From positions 206,001 to 270,000 of the forward strand of contig JAWQUS010000003.1 of NCBI GenBank assembly GCA_036365455.1: DNA of 64,000 nucleotides. Direction: 5' to 3'. The notes below the pieces were generated by a model. That model saw only the letters and a list, made by a program, of their open reading frames with translations, did no database searches and was not told the origin of the DNA. Of this stretch, positions 11,901-23,115 are shown piece after piece. Position 1 is the stretch's first letter. Every line of letters begins with the position of its first letter. The position numbers were made by a program, and so were the translations under genes. This DNA is from Macrosoma leucophasiata (lineage: Eukaryota > Arthropoda > Insecta > Lepidoptera > Hedylidae).

Positions 11901-14567
11901 TTTTGAGGTGAAAATATTTTTAATATCGAAAAATGCTGCAGAGGCTTTTTTTAAGATAGTACGTATTTCAAAATACCGTCACTTAATCGCTCTAATAGTC
12001 AAATCGACGTAAAGAATTTGTCCCGATTCTTTGGATTTAACCACCTTAACGAACTGTTTAATCAAATATATAAACGATATGATCGACACGAGTATCGTAC
12101 GTGTGCAGAACTCCGGGAGCAGCTGGCGAAAGTGCGAGAGTTCAGCGTGCCGCCGCGCTGGGTGCGCCGCGTGGTGGCCGCGCGCCGTGCCCGCCTCCTG
12201 GCCGCCCGCCGCCGCTGGCGCCCCGCCCCGCGCCCCGCCCCGCACGGTGAGTGTGTGTGTGTGTGCGGGAGTTCAGCGTGCCGCCGCGCTGGGTGCGCCG
12301 CGTGGTGGCCGCGCACCGCGCCCGCCTCCTGGCCGCCCGCCGCCGCTGGCGCCCCGCCCCGCGCCCCGCCCCGCACGGTGAGTGTGTGTGCGGGAGTTCA
12401 GCGTGCCGCCGTGCTGGGTGCGCCGCGTGGTGGCCGCGCGCCGCGCCCGCCTCCTGGCCGCCCGCCGCCGCTGGCGCCCCGCCCCGCACGGTGAGTGTGT
12501 GTGTGTGAGTGCGCGCGCGCGCTCGCCCGCCTTCTGACCGCAGGCCGCCGCTAGCGCCCCGCACGATGAGTGCGCGTGTGGCCGTTCGCCTCATCGTCGG
12601 CATGTACGGTATGTGTGTGTGAAATGCTGAGCGTTTTTGTTGACAACTTGTTGGATTGTCAAATAAAATAACATAATATTTTTTTAAATTTTGTATAAAT
12701 AAAAAAGTTGTGATTTCTTATATTCGTTATACGCTAATTGATTTGAACTTTATAGATGAACACCTTCTAATATTGTCGGACCCTTCTGGCTACAGCTCGT
12801 ATATATGATTACTATATTTATCAATGTATTCTTTCAGATTTTCGAGGATTTAGTACATCGGAGTCGCTAGATATCGGAGGTTGGTGTAAATAATGTTTTA
12901 ATTTGGTAGGATTGACTGATAAAATTAGTTAGGATTTTCTCGTTTTATGTAATAACGACACCACTGTAGCGAGCTCACAACCGATAAATGATACATCGAT
13001 GGGATGTGTCGACAGGCTTCGGCGGATGGAGTGCGGAGGAGGCGGCGGCGGCGACGGCGGCGCTAGCGGCGCGGGCGGAGAGGGCGGAGCGAGCGGAGAG
13101 GGCGGAGCGGGCGGAGAGGGCGCGCGCGGCCGCCGGCGGCACGCGCCTGCGCCACGACGACAGCGACGACGACGGCTTCTTCGAGCCCAGCGAGCACTCC
13201 TCCCTCACCGACTCCGACGCCGGCCGCGCCGACGACGCCGACCTCGCCGCCCGCCCGCCGCCCGCGCCCCCCGCGGTCAGTGCGCGTCCCACACCCGCCA
13301 CCACCTCCAGCCCCACGCGATCTGTGCGCATCCCCCGCACGTTTTTTCTACGTTCGCTTTATTATCTCGAAGCCGACCTTCTAGAAGGTTAAACTTCTAC
13401 CACGCTCGAATCGTACACGCTGCTTTATTTTAATGGATTCACGGGGGCGACGCGCCCGAGTCGTCACCGGTCCGCTACGGTCTACTGCGACGAGCGATCG
13501 GGGAGCGCGGAGATCTCTGCCCGAATAAGTTTAGATCGCGGTGTGCGTCTCGGCAGGTTCTCTAATGAATGTTGAACGTCGCAGACGGAGGCGGAGTGGA
13601 CGTCGTGGCGCGAGCGCGTGGTGCGCGAGGCGGCCGCCAGCGAGGCGCGCGGCGCCGACGTGCAGGCGCTGGCCGCCGCCCTGCTGCGCCGCCTGGCCGC
13701 CCTGCCCGCCCCCGGCCCCGCCCCCTGCCGCCTCCTGCTGCACCCGCCCCCCGCGCCCCACCCGCCCCTCGCGTCGGGGGACGGCGAGCGCCCGCCCGAC
13801 GTCGCGAGGATGTTTCTCGCTACGCTCTTCTTGGTAATTATACGCACAGTATGTTCTTAGGTTTTCGCGAGCTGCACTCATTGAAATAAAACTAGTTTTC
13901 GTATTTTTCTCGCGTATATTAAACTAAAATGATTATTTACGATCGAACTCGACGTTTTTATTTCAATTATACGCACGTTCGACGCCCGCTCGAACTCAAA
14001 TTTTTCATTCCATACTTTCCTCCCGTCCGTTGTTGTGAAATTTCAGGGTAGCCTTTTTTTCCTGACGACCGAGTCGGTCGAGTGATCCCGAACGAGCGCT
14101 CGCGGTGTCGAGCTCCGCCGCCCGGACGGACGGGACGGACGGGACGGACGGGACGGACGGGACGGACGGGACGGACGGGCCGCGGGCGGCAGGCGACTGG
14201 CCCGCTCGGTGACCGCTAGCTTGTCTCGCGTCGACTTCGCATTGCCGACTCGCCGTTCCCGAGTGAACCGCGCGCGGTCTGCGAGTGGTTCGCGAGTAAC
14301 ATCGCGCGTTCACCCGTGGACCACGCGTCGACGACGAGTGGACGCCGCAAAACGGTGCCGGTTATCCTCAAATCGCAGGTTCGAAACCTGCTCGAAGTCG
14401 AATTTACCTTTAATTCGTACATTATCCCGACGCAGGCGAACGCGGGCAACGTGGAGATAGTGCAGGGCCCGCCGCTGACGCTCGACTCGTTCTCGGTGCG
14501 GCTGCTGTCGCCCGACTCGCGCCTCTACCGCGCCGCCGCCGCCGCCGACATGCTGCTGCTGCGGTAG
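2925..14567 (+). CDS. NCAPH2: Condensin-2 complex subunit H2 (kleisin beta)
   Basis: Kleisin subunit of condensin II, which bridges the SMC2/SMC4 heads in chromosome compaction. My exons: 2925-3014, 4463-4677, 6859-7135, 7275-7445, 8216-8378, 12109-12246, 12838-12879, 13016-13275, 13585-13833, 14436-14567. Phases agree throughout, giving 578 aa (human about 600). The N-terminal domain shows LMKPISDIRRSFDTDL, LLEEYL and ELALLLQQSASIYSRKVD, matching the H2 N-terminal family. The C-terminal domain shows EWTSWRERV, DVARMFLATLFL and NAGNVEIVQGPPLTLDSFSV, aligning with the vertebrate end. The middle is low-complexity: a proline-rich exon 5 and AER repeats plus DDDGFFEPSEHSSL in exon 8. Exons are very GC-rich; introns hold a LINE and retroposons. 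Exons 4 and 6 have multiplied splice donors. Exon 6 start is the least certain junction; the conserved YEELVRR-like motif was not found. Confidence 0.87.
3706..3839. mobile_element. MITE 1, 134 bp with terminal inverted repeats (copy 1)
   Basis: The ends GGCCAAATACTCAAACGTCA and the near-reverse complement TGATGTTTGAGTATTCGGCC bound a 134-bp element without coding capacity. A second copy of identical length is at 27377-27510. It lies in intron 1 of the H2 gene. Confidence 0.75.
4010..4165 (-). mobile_element. Remnant of an RTE-like LINE reverse transcriptase
   Basis: On the minus strand the peptide ESLKRRLKILQRAMEKA resembles the SLKRRLKVTQRAMER block typical of lepidopteran RTE-type reverse transcriptases, also present at 62586. 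Surrounding sequence is frame-broken. It lies in intron 1 of the H2 gene, just before exon 2. Confidence 0.45.
5745..6015 (-). mobile_element. Helitron-like repeat fragment with a nested insertion
   Basis: TAGACTATTTGTATGGGAAAA and AAATAAATCGGTCCAGCCGT are the reverse complement of blocks found in the element at 61568-61830. About 60 bp including CTCTGCCTACCCCGTTAGGG, known from another repeat here (17906, 55490), is inserted in the middle. Intron 2 of the H2 gene. Confidence 0.4.
6150..6395 (+). mobile_element. Family B SINE-like retroposon
   Basis: Starts ACTGGTGGTAGAGCTCC and ends CTTGTTTGCCACTTCCATTA followed by an A-rich tail. Other copies are at 19752, 26434, 35141, 57226 and in fragments. 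No open frame is conserved. It may be a SINE or the 3' end of an unseen LINE. Confidence 0.75.
6556..6662 (+). mobile_element. 3' part of tRNA-derived SINE family C
   Basis: Matches the tail of the full copy at 27805-28127: CGTGGGTGG..., ACGCTTGAATGTATC, CTCTGCCTACACCTTCGGGG. The tRNA-like head is missing. It lies about 200 bp upstream of exon 3 of the H2 gene. Confidence 0.55.
7446..7935 (+). repeat. Tandem repeat of an exon end with its splice donor, 122/123-bp units
   Basis: After exon 4 of the H2 gene the segment GTGAGTACCCCTCCCCCGAC + ELQAAIA... exon tail + CTTCCAG recurs four times. Donors lie at 7446, 7568, 7691, 7813 and 7936, so unit lengths are 122, 123, 122 and 123. Two unit types alternate (CCTGCTCGCC versus CCTCCCTCGCC, and TCGCCG versus TCACCG), so the array is built of a 245-bp dimer. 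Only the first donor keeps the reading frame; reading on meets a stop at 7569-7571. Confidence 0.93.
11084..11592. mobile_element. Compound tRNA-like element (head-to-head SINE) with 12-bp target duplication
   Basis: Insertion into the LINE endonuclease flanked by the direct repeat AGGTTCATTTAT (11072-11083 and 11593-11604). Inside, 11089-11180 and 11252-11336 are inverted arms. A tRNA-like segment in minus orientation (about 11170-11244) sits between them, and a second in plus orientation is at 11486-11560. A related piece is at 38325-38450. Confidence 0.75.
11486..11560 (+). other. tRNA-like module (SINE head, probably not a functional tRNA)
   Basis: Folds as a 75-nt cloverleaf. The acceptor stem ACTTCAG/CTGAAGT pairs perfectly, TA precedes the D stem GCTC/GAGC, and the T arm GCGAG-TTCGAGT-CTCGC pairs perfectly. 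The anticodon stem CTGG/CCAG has an A-C mismatch beneath the loop CTAGATT, which would place AGA as anticodon, but there is no long variable arm as serine tRNAs need. Poly-T follows at once. Repetition inside a mobile element argues for a tRNA-derived SINE promoter. Confidence 0.6.
12138..12500 (+). repeat. Tandem repeat of exon 6 with its splice donor, about 113-131-bp units
   Basis: The block GAGTTCAGCGTGCCGCCG...CGCACG|GTGAGTGTGTG begins at 12138, 12269 and 12394, with donors at 12247, 12378 and 12491. Copies differ in (GT)n length, and the third lacks 12 bp of the GCGCCCC run. A decayed fourth trace follows to about 12570. Only the first donor fits the exon phase (1). Confidence 0.9.
14123..14179 (+). 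repeat. 9-bp minisatellite (ACGGACGGG)n in H2 intron 9
   Basis: About six near-perfect copies of ACGGACGGG. No function is evident. Confidence 0.9.
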
Positions 14568-14574
14568 TGCCCCG

Positions 14575-14761
14575 CGCCACACGCCACACGCCACACGTCA
14601 CGCGCCACACGCCACACGCTACACGTCACGCGCCACACGCCACACGTCACGCGCCACACGCCACACGTCACGCGCCACACGCCACACGCCACACGTCACG
14701 CGCAACACGCCACACGTCACGCGCAACACGCCACACGTCACGCGCCACTCGCCACACGACA
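14575..14761 (+). repeat. 7-bp-based minisatellite starting just after the H2 stop codon
   Basis: Units of CCACACG and TCACGCG alternate as 21- and 28-bp higher-order repeats, beginning within ten bases of the TAG at 14565-14567. It would lie in the 3' UTR. Confidence 0.92.
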
Positions 14762-15003
14762 AACAAAGCCGACCCGCATCCTGCAGCTGCCGGCGGCGGT
14801 GCCCGCGGCGGAGCCCGCGTGCGGCGCCGGCGGTGTTGTGACCGTTACGCAGCGATCCGTCTGCGGTGATTGTCTCCTCGCTTCTGACGACCCAGTGACG
14901 ACGAACACGCGGCAATATTCAGTTTAACTAATGGAATTTAATATGTCGTATTACGAGCTATCCGTTTATATTGATGAAAAATGTGAAAGACAAACTGAAA
15001 AAT

Positions 15004-15009
15004 AATAAA
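15004..15009 (+). terminator. Candidate poly(A) signal of NCAPH2
   Basis: AATAAA about 440 bases downstream of the H2 stop codon, in AT-rich sequence. Position is the only support. Confidence 0.4.
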
Positions 15010-15239
15010 CGTATCTCATATAACTGAGACATATGTTTATTATTATTATTATGTTTTACAAACTTATGCAAACACACACAATTATAGACTCACGGGTGAG
15101 AGCTCGCTGTTCTGTTATTATAATACGTCGTTACGAATCCTACCTCAGACGGCAGTATGCTCGGTACGCTGAAAAGGTGCCGTTGCAGTCAAATATAGAC
15201 CTAAAGTTGACCACGGAAAGTACTTTAACTGTAACACGT

Positions 15240-17850
15240 TAACACGGCCTCCACGTGTATCGTCAGGGACCAACTGTCAACCAGTAAGCGTGTGTACAAT
15301 ACTAATAGCTCGTTTAACTTTAAATATAAATATTTATTGTAAATAATCACAGAGACTTATTGTAGTCAAGTAGTGTAGAGCGCCAGATAACCCAGTCCTG
15401 AGATAGCGAGGTTTCTGTCTGTCCAGTAATCGATCCGTTGTTTATATCGTGCTCTCCAGTACCTAAAGTTGTACAGATTTTGTGTGAATTTTTGTAATGA
15501 AATAATATCAAACGCCGAATTAGCAGTGTCTATTGTAACAGTGGTCTTGTGATATGTGTGTAGGTGTTTGGTAAAGCGTCCGTACGTTGTGACGTCGGCC
15601 GACGTGAATGTGTTCCAAACGACAGCTTTGTGCCTTTATAAAGGTCCGCGTGCGCTACTTAGCTGAGGCATCACATTTAAAAAGTAAACCCTATAGTTTT
15701 AAGTGTTGTATTGTATTGGTTTCGTTTGTCGATGTTCATTGTTCTTTACATTCTATGTATTGGTGTCAATTGTACTAATGTCGAAAGACAAAGTGCTTAC
15801 TGTGGGTAAGCATAAAGTGCGTGCTGTACTAGATAATAGATGTAGAATATACAAATATTAAAATGTATGTCAAGGAACAATATTAACAGGAATTAGGAAA
15901 AATGTTTTCACCTTTCTGTAGATAATTTATGATTTTTTTGTGTAACTGTGGTCCTTTACATTTTTGTGTATTGTTTTGATTTTTTTTTGTCTGGCTACTG
16001 TATATTTGTACGATGTAACAAATTGAAATCTGTAGTATAAACATAATTATTTTTATAGTATTAATTAGTGTAAATATAGATCGTAAGTAGGTATATAAGG
16101 CAGCTGCCTCATGTATATAAGATGATATATTTTTATTTGTAAATAATTATAATTAAATTGAAGGATGTGCGTCGTCTAATGTCTATAATAACCGTTACCG
16201 ACAACCTTGACGCTTGTGATCTCGCGGCGGAGGTGTGCCCAGAGTCTATGTTTAGTGCAATATCGTCTCCAATGTTTGCATTAGTTTTGATTATAGTCCA
16301 ATTATTACGCGTCCTGAACGAACGATCGCGACTCGCTTCTCTCGGTGACGGCTACTATTTAACAGGACGCATAAATGTTTATGGAGCTCACGAAAATAAG
16401 ATAAAATCGTGAATGTATAAAATGGTGTGTGTGTGTGTGTGTGTGTGTGACAGAGAGAGAGAAAGAAGTAAGTGCGCGTGTGCAGAGTGCTCAGGGTGCA
16501 GGGAACAGGGTATCCAGTACTGTCGAGGCAGGGTGACGTTGTGGGATTAGGGCCTAATTCTCATTTAAAAAAACACACATTAGTTTGTACTCTTTAGTTG
16601 TGACAAGTAGGCACATCGTTTAAATTGCTATCCAACAACGATTTTTATATAAGAACTTGACCCTTGCTCCACCGCTTCCGCCCTAACTTTGTACAAAAAC
16701 CAACTTTCGTGCACTCTATCTTATATTTTTGTGTGAAATTTAACATCTGCAATAGCTTTTTTATAGCCTGAATTATTGACATTAGTCAAAAAGACTTAAG
16801 TTTATTTATTTTTGATAACTTTAGATCTCTCGCTGAAATCACGATGATATTGAATATTATATATCAATGTTGTTCGGATGCCGTCCAAATATCAAATGTA
16901 TTAGTATTAATTTACCTGTACATTGTGTACATAATTGTATATACAGATGAATTTATTGTACCTATATGTACAAATTATATTAATATAACAAATTTTAGGA
17001 AAAGTGGTTGACTTGGTTTATTTTCAATTTCATATGGAAAAGATATATCGAGCAACTGACTTGTTACTTGTGACTTGTAAAGTTCTAAGACCACTTACTG
17101 ATACATTGTTTAGTGTAAACATCGGGCGTGCCTTAGATCGACATTTAAAATACGTAGAGTGCACTGAAAGTAGTCCGGTGTATATAATTATAGAAACACG
17201 AAAAGTATGTCGGCTATGAGCTCAATTTTCAAGAGCGAGGTTTTTGGACTATAGATTTGTCACGTAACAATTAGTCGTGAAGGTACTGTGTATTAACGTT
17301 ACTTCACTAAATTTTTCATTGTTGGAATGGTGATAAATATCGTTCTAGTTCTCTCTGGTCAAATGATACGACTCTAAAACAATAATGAAAACTTGTTGAG
17401 TTTGCAAGTAGGTAACCAACCCTAGTGAGCGAAGTTCAATTTAAACAAATATGGCTGATATCTGCTGTAACAACCTGTAGAATATTTTAGCCTATAAACA
17501 TCTACATATAAATTAAATGCGTGGCCGTACACCGCACATTTATTAACTTAAGCTTAGACATTTGACTCGAGATACTGTTGCGGGGCGACATCTCGTGGCA
17601 CTTATTAGCCCTTCGAATTATTATAATAAATGTTACATATTATTATTAGAAATGATGGTTGTAAAATAGACTAATTCAACAGTTCCGCCAAATTATAAAT
17701 AAAATTGTTATTTGGTTTATAAATCTATATGTTTGTTTTATTTGTCACATTTCAATTCAACCCAATGAATGTGACATCCTTTTAGGTCAAGACACTTGAT
17801 TACGCAGATCACCTAGTTTCAGCCCTTACACCTTAGGCCGCGGGCGTCTC
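15240..17850. other. Intergenic, no gene recognised
   Basis: AT-rich sequence with stop codons in all frames and only short chance open frames. It contains a GT microsatellite at 16424-16450 followed by a short GA run. Part of it may be an extended H2 3' UTR. Confidence 0.6.
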
Positions 17851-17905
17851 GGGACAAGGCAACGCATCTACATTGAAATCTGTTTCATGTAGATATTGAT
17901 AGGCT

Positions 17906-18052
17906 ACAGTATGTATGTATCTTCACGCCAGGTCCCTAACGGGGTAGGCAGAGAGTGTAGAGCCCCAGATATCCCGGTTCTGACAAACCTCTCGTGCCTC
18001 GTCTACCTTCATCATTCTCTTCATACATGCACGCCGATTCCTAAGACTTGAG
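17906..18052 (-). mobile_element. Family D LINE-end fragment
   Basis: Reverse complement of the end of the frame at 55208-55510: CTTCACGCCAGGTCCCTAAC, GGGGTAGGCAGAGAGTGTAG and CCGATTCCTAAGACTT. Another copy, plus strand, is at 31890-32035. Confidence 0.7.
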
Positions 18053-18449
18053 GCTACAGTCTAGTTAAAGTATAAGGTAGTATTACTTACTATCAATGTA
18101 AACCGTATTTTAAGGGTCGGTATGCACCCAAAAGTATGCCATCTTCCATCAAGTTTGAGAACCATCGTCAGTCTGTCCGCAGCTGTGCTCGTATACTTTC
18201 ATAGATTATACATACATACTGAGATATACTATTATTACTATCTAGAAAACTAAATCAGCACGCACGGTTTCCAGCGACGGTCACGTGACCCCATTTTAAA
18301 TTGCCTGCGACTCATTTCAAATTTCTCGCGGCTCAATAATCAAAAGTATCAAAAGTCGCTCGTCTCCAGCGATAAATCTTGACAGTATTTTCAATTTTTC
18401 GCGGCTGAAAAACAGTAGCATGGTGTGGATATTATAGTGTTGTAAGTGT

Positions 18450-19640
18450 TATCGATAGTTGAATAAAATCAATAGTATCGATACAATCGACAGTTTTGAT
18501 TAACCTTGACGCAGTTGAACGAGCACAAAGAGCAGTTCTTAGGTTTGTTTTTTCCAAATATATCGTCCAACAATTGATTTTGATTTATATAAATTCAGTA
18601 ATTTTCTCACGGTTAGTCAGCGATTTATTCTGAATTGTATATTAAAGCAACATAACTTATTCCCGATAATCAGCAAACACCATCTACTTGTAATAACAGG
18701 ATCAACTTACCTCTGCCATCGTTTAGAACTTAGAACTGCTTTTATTCAACGATTCTTGATGGTACAGGCGTTTTTAGATTAAAACTATCGATAGCGGAAC
18801 TATCGATAGTTCGCCAACACACACACTCGACCGCGTCTAACAGAAGCGTCACTGTAGAGTAGTGAAGCCGTTCGATATGCTTTTGTCGTTGTATATTGTT
18901 GTATTTGTTGTAATATGTTAGACTATCGATAGTCGATAGTGTGTCAATAGTGAGATATCGATAGGACTGTCGATAGTATCGACTATCAAAGTTAAATACT
19001 ATCGATAGTATCGGAAAAATCTATCAAACTATAAATATCTCAACCAATCAACATTTTACCAGTCTATCATCAATCTACCAGTATTCCAGTTGGGCGGTCT
19101 ATCAGTACGCCAGAATTCTAACTACCGATCCTAATATTCTTCCATACGTTTTTAACTCCGTCCAATATAATCCAAATATCAAATACATACAAATAAAAAA
19201 AAAATTAAGAGGTTTCTTTAAAGATTTTTCGTTTTTAGTGAAGTAAGTATGTACATAAAGTGCAAAATATAACATATTATTAATAAGTGAAAATTAGAAT
19301 ATAATTTTAACAGTAAAGTTGACATCAATTTTTTCAATATCATCTTCATCTTCGTCACAAAACTTTGTGAAAGAAATTTTAAATCTCGCACCCCTTAACG
19401 CTAAGTACAGACAGATGACAGATGACATATGATGAGTAGATGACAGTTTGTGTATGGGCTACTTGGTACCGCCCCCTCCGTCCCTCGCGTCGCGCGCCCC
19501 GCACGATTGCTCTGACATTACACGTTCGTTGGATGACTGCAGGTAATTGACACATTCGTTTTCTTTAGACTGTGGTATTACCATGTTTTGTACTATCGAT
19601 ACAATCGAAAGTATTGTAACGATACTGTCGATAGTTCTTT
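18450..19640. promoter_or_regulatory. Cluster of eight TATCGATA palindromes
   Basis: TATCGATA starts at 18450, 18476, 18786, 18801, 18924, 18956, 19000 and 19594, with further GTCGATAG and ATCGAC variants between. TATCGATA is the DREF (DRE) site and overlaps the CGATA motif of BEAF-32 in Drosophila. A role as insulator, or as a distal element of either flanking gene, is inferred. It could also be the interior of an old repeat. Confidence 0.5.
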
Positions 19641-19751
19641 CGATATCCTATCTGATTTTCGAGGTCAACTTCAAATGTGAGTCTCATGCTGACGCTCCTT
19701 GTGAAAGGATCTGAGTGAATACTGAACTAAACTGGTACTGAACTAACTTTT

Positions 19752-20020
19752 ACTGATGGTAGAGCTCCAGTGACGGAGCTCGCGGACGCAGGCACCACCG
19801 CATTACCTTATATACTTGTCGCTAAATGGTAGTGTTCAGCACTATCATGTTCCGGTCAGGTGGTAATGTACGGCCCTGTAATTTCCGACACAGAGGCGTA
19901 ACACCTTAGGCCTCAGGGGTGGTAACGCATCTGCACTTTGGCCTTGGTCTTTGTGTGGGTGTATATAGGCTGCGGTCATCACTTAACAGCATTGTGAACT
20001 GCATGCTTGTTTACCACTAT
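19752..20020 (+). mobile_element. Family B SINE-like retroposon
   Basis: TGATGGTAGAGCTCCAGTG through CATGCTTGTTTACCACTA; nearly full length, and without a clear A-tail. Confidence 0.75.
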
Positions 20021-21115
20021 TAATTAACATTTACGTTTAATCATCTTCATCACTGCTGTCATTTTCTTGTCATCATCGTCTTTTGAATTGCTATCGCCTT
20101 GTAATAAGTTATTATCTCTAATACAATGAAAACTTTTATAGTCTTTAGGCAAAAAAATAGTATCTTATTTTTAATCTTACCTAATAATAATGTCGGCAAC
20201 CAATAATGGTAATTGCTCTCCAACAAACCAAATGAAATCATATAATATATCGTGTTATATGGTCCAGTCGGAAGCTTCCGGTGATACTTACAGATGTGAG
20301 GTGTTTTAAATCCTGAATATTCCCTATTGGCATATTTCCAAAACTTTGAGACGTAAAGAGCTCGTAGTAAATGTTTATACAATTCAGCCTTGCATGGTGT
20401 GGTCAAAAATATTCAAAATTGTCTGTCTTATTCTAAAATTCTCAATCACGATCGGTCGGGCTGAAGGTAAACAATCGAATTATTGCTTGACAAATTAATT
20501 TTGGGTTTTTTAGTACTTAGATAAGTTTTGAAAAATAATATTTTTCTCTCTTCTCTCATTCAAAATTAGCGCTTGGCACTGTTTAAACAACAATGAAGAT
20601 GTCTGGCTATAATAGATTAACGTTGCAAAAAGGTCAATAAAAATAATAATAACAATAAAAAAGTTCCTAAAATGATTTTAAATTTTGAATTTTTACGTGT
20701 ACAGATACGATGCGCACTGGTGAACGCAACCACTACCGGCTGCCAGACCACCTGTATGACGTCCGAAAGAGTTAGAGAGATGGCATATTTAAAAACTAGC
20801 CTACCTGAAGTTCTCTCTCGAAAACGTTGTCTACCTCTTATATCATATCATCACATTAAAAAAAATATCGTTATATCAAAATATCGATTTTTTTTCGATA
20901 TATTTCAATACTTTTGAAAGCTATCGATACGATATATATCGATATTTTTTTCCCATCGTGTATCGATTTTATTCGGTATCGATCATAAATAAAAAACCAC
21001 AAACCAATATTAATTAAAGATTAACTATGATATGGTTTCGGTCACTCTTCTTCTTCTTCTTTATTTTAATTAATTGGAGACGCACAATTAAATAAAAATA
21101 AAATAAAATGAATAA

Positions 21116-21187
21116 ATAAAATTGATCGGTGGACTAGAAGATTGTCTGGATCACCAGACAGTCTTCTAGTCCACCGATCAATTTTAT
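21116..21187. repeat. Foldback hairpin, 34-bp arms with a 4-nt loop
   Basis: Arms 21116-21149 and 21154-21187 are complementary with one mismatch (a G-T pair in RNA); the loop is ATCA. The arm core is GATCGGTGGACTAGAAGA. No flanking element or coding sequence was identified. Confidence 0.9.
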
Positions 21188-21372
21188 CACCATCAGAGGA
21201 TATAATTACAAAGACAATCACTATAGTTAGACATTAGTTAGATGATAGTATAGACAAAGAACAGTGTTATTACTATTAAAAAAAAAGAAGATTAAATTCT
21301 AATATTATTTACACGAATACATTTAGCTAATCTTTATACAAAAGGTAAAGTTATAAATTAAGCAATTATTTA

Positions 21373-23115
21373 TGTGACGTCATACTTATGCTTTCGCGTG
21401 ACCGATTTGCGCCCGATTTGTGGTACATCTGTTGTCAAACAAACAGGTGCTCCTAATATTTTTGCTGTTTTCTTGAGAACTAAATCTTTTAACTAGGTGG
21501 TATTCTAAGTTTTGCTTTTTGTTGACTGATTATGCTCTCGTACTGTTCAAAACAGAGTGGTGCAAGGAAAAACGAAAATAATCTTGTTTGTGAAAGGGTG
21601 GTACAAATTTTCACGGATTGTATCGTATTCGGTGGGATTTTGAAATGCGGTGATATATAGTGATATGTTTTATTAGGAGTTTTGAAGACCTGTGTAAGTT
21701 TCGTATGACTTATATGACATTTAATGCTATTCATTCTTTTCTAAAAATACCATTTTCATATAGTGATGTACGAATACTAACCTGATATATCAAAGTATCG
21801 ATATAAAATTATTTTCATATCAATTTAAATTATGTAATATTATACTGTATTAGCATTATACGTGATAGAATTTCTTGTTTCTTAATAAAATATCGGAGAA
21901 GAAATTGATTTAGATTAAATAATTTTTGTTTTCTCCTTATTTGCACCCGTTATAGCATGGATTTTTTTCAGAGATTGTTAGAGTGTAATATTATTACACC
22001 CTTATTCATAAACGTATTTTAGCTTAAATGTTGCTAATCTCCCCTTTGTCTTTTTCTATCCTGCACATTTGACAATGCAACTGACAAAGACAAAGCATTC
22101 TATAGCTAAAACGTGTCTAATGTACGTTTATGAATAAGGGGGTTAAAGTATAAGCACAACATAACACAGTTTTTTTTTCATTTCATGAAGTGGCATACAG
22201 GTATCTCCTAAGGCCTAAGATATTTCGCATCTGTTCTGGAAACTACAGGGCCGTACCGTATCTGTGTCACTAACTTCTACATGCGTATCATCTGAAAATT
22301 GAAGCAGATTCCATTTCTTTTCAATTATTCATATCATTAACATACCTAGAGCCGTTCCTGCTACTTTTATAATATTGTTTAAGGTATAGTAATAATGAAA
22401 AAAATAAAAAAGATCCTGTTGCACTCACATCCAACACGTAAGTAGAAGATCTTTCGAGAATGCACAAAAATCAAATGTGTTTATTGGCCTTTAACTTGAC
22501 CGAAGCGTCATCGTGCTACTGGAATTAACTAAACGTAATTATTAAAATTTGAAATACTTAGCAACAATATTTACAGAGATGCATTCCCAGGATAAGACCG
22601 GTCAGCATAAGACTCACATTTGAAGGCTGATATAGAAAATCCAACCGAAATTCAACATTACCACAATTTGCAATTTTTGGCTCTAGTTTTGGCTGAGAAC
22701 CTTTCGCAAGCTGCAGGTAATCAATGAGATCATTTGAATGAATGAATTTATTTATTTGCTAAAGTATAGTAGGTACATAAGATCTTCAGTATACAATATA
22801 GCTGCCTTTTATAGTTCACCATTTAATTGGCATGCAAATTAGAGGATACATTTTGTTACTAAATCATAATTATTACAATCATACTCAACTCTAATTTAGT
22901 GAGTGGATTTTACTAAGACTCAGCATATATACTTTAAAAGAATATGAATTCGTATTGATAAAATATCGATATTAAGTGCTCATGTATGAGAAGATGATAT
23001 CGATATTTATCGAAACAACTCTATGAAAGGCGGCCATTGTAATCGCCCAAATTTTTGTAGGTAATCACGCCAATTCTGTAGGTATTTCTACTCCATGTAT
23101 ATAGCTCAATGATTT
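21373..23115 (+). repeat. Family A interspersed repeat, copy 2
   Basis: Same order of blocks as 49944-51890, from GTGACGTCATACTTATGC to GGCGGCCATTGTAATCGCCC and CACGCCAATTCTGTAGG. A MITE is inserted at about 22009. The copy ends about 200 bp upstream of the splice donor of the cathepsin D 5' UTR, so it may have supplied upstream promoter sequence. Confidence 0.75.
22009..22140. mobile_element. MITE 2 inserted in family A copy 2
   Basis: Inverted ends CCCTTATTCATAAACGT and ACGTTTATGAATAAGGG enclose about 130 bp. The other two family A copies lack it (GAGTGTAATATAAGTATAAG at 50839), which shows the empty site. TTA-like flanks fit a TTA/TTAA target preference. Confidence 0.75.

Noticed and set aside
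12247..12266. GT runs as independent microsatellites
   Set aside because: They are part of the duplicated donor region of exon 6 and are reported with that array.
12018..12494. Single open frame running through all exon 6 copies
   Set aside because: It opens upstream of the acceptor and reads through three donors. The phase of neighbouring exons supports 12109-12246 only.
15033..17219. Short frames at 15033, 16158 and 17004 as small genes
   Set aside because: Each is 69-84 codons with no domain, splice context or composition unlike its surroundings.
20059..20406. 115-codon minus-strand frame with an LYR-like start (ELYKHLLRALYVSKFWKYAN) and a good donor after it
   Set aside because: No ATG in a plausible place, no following exon and no firm family match; probably chance or a decayed exon.
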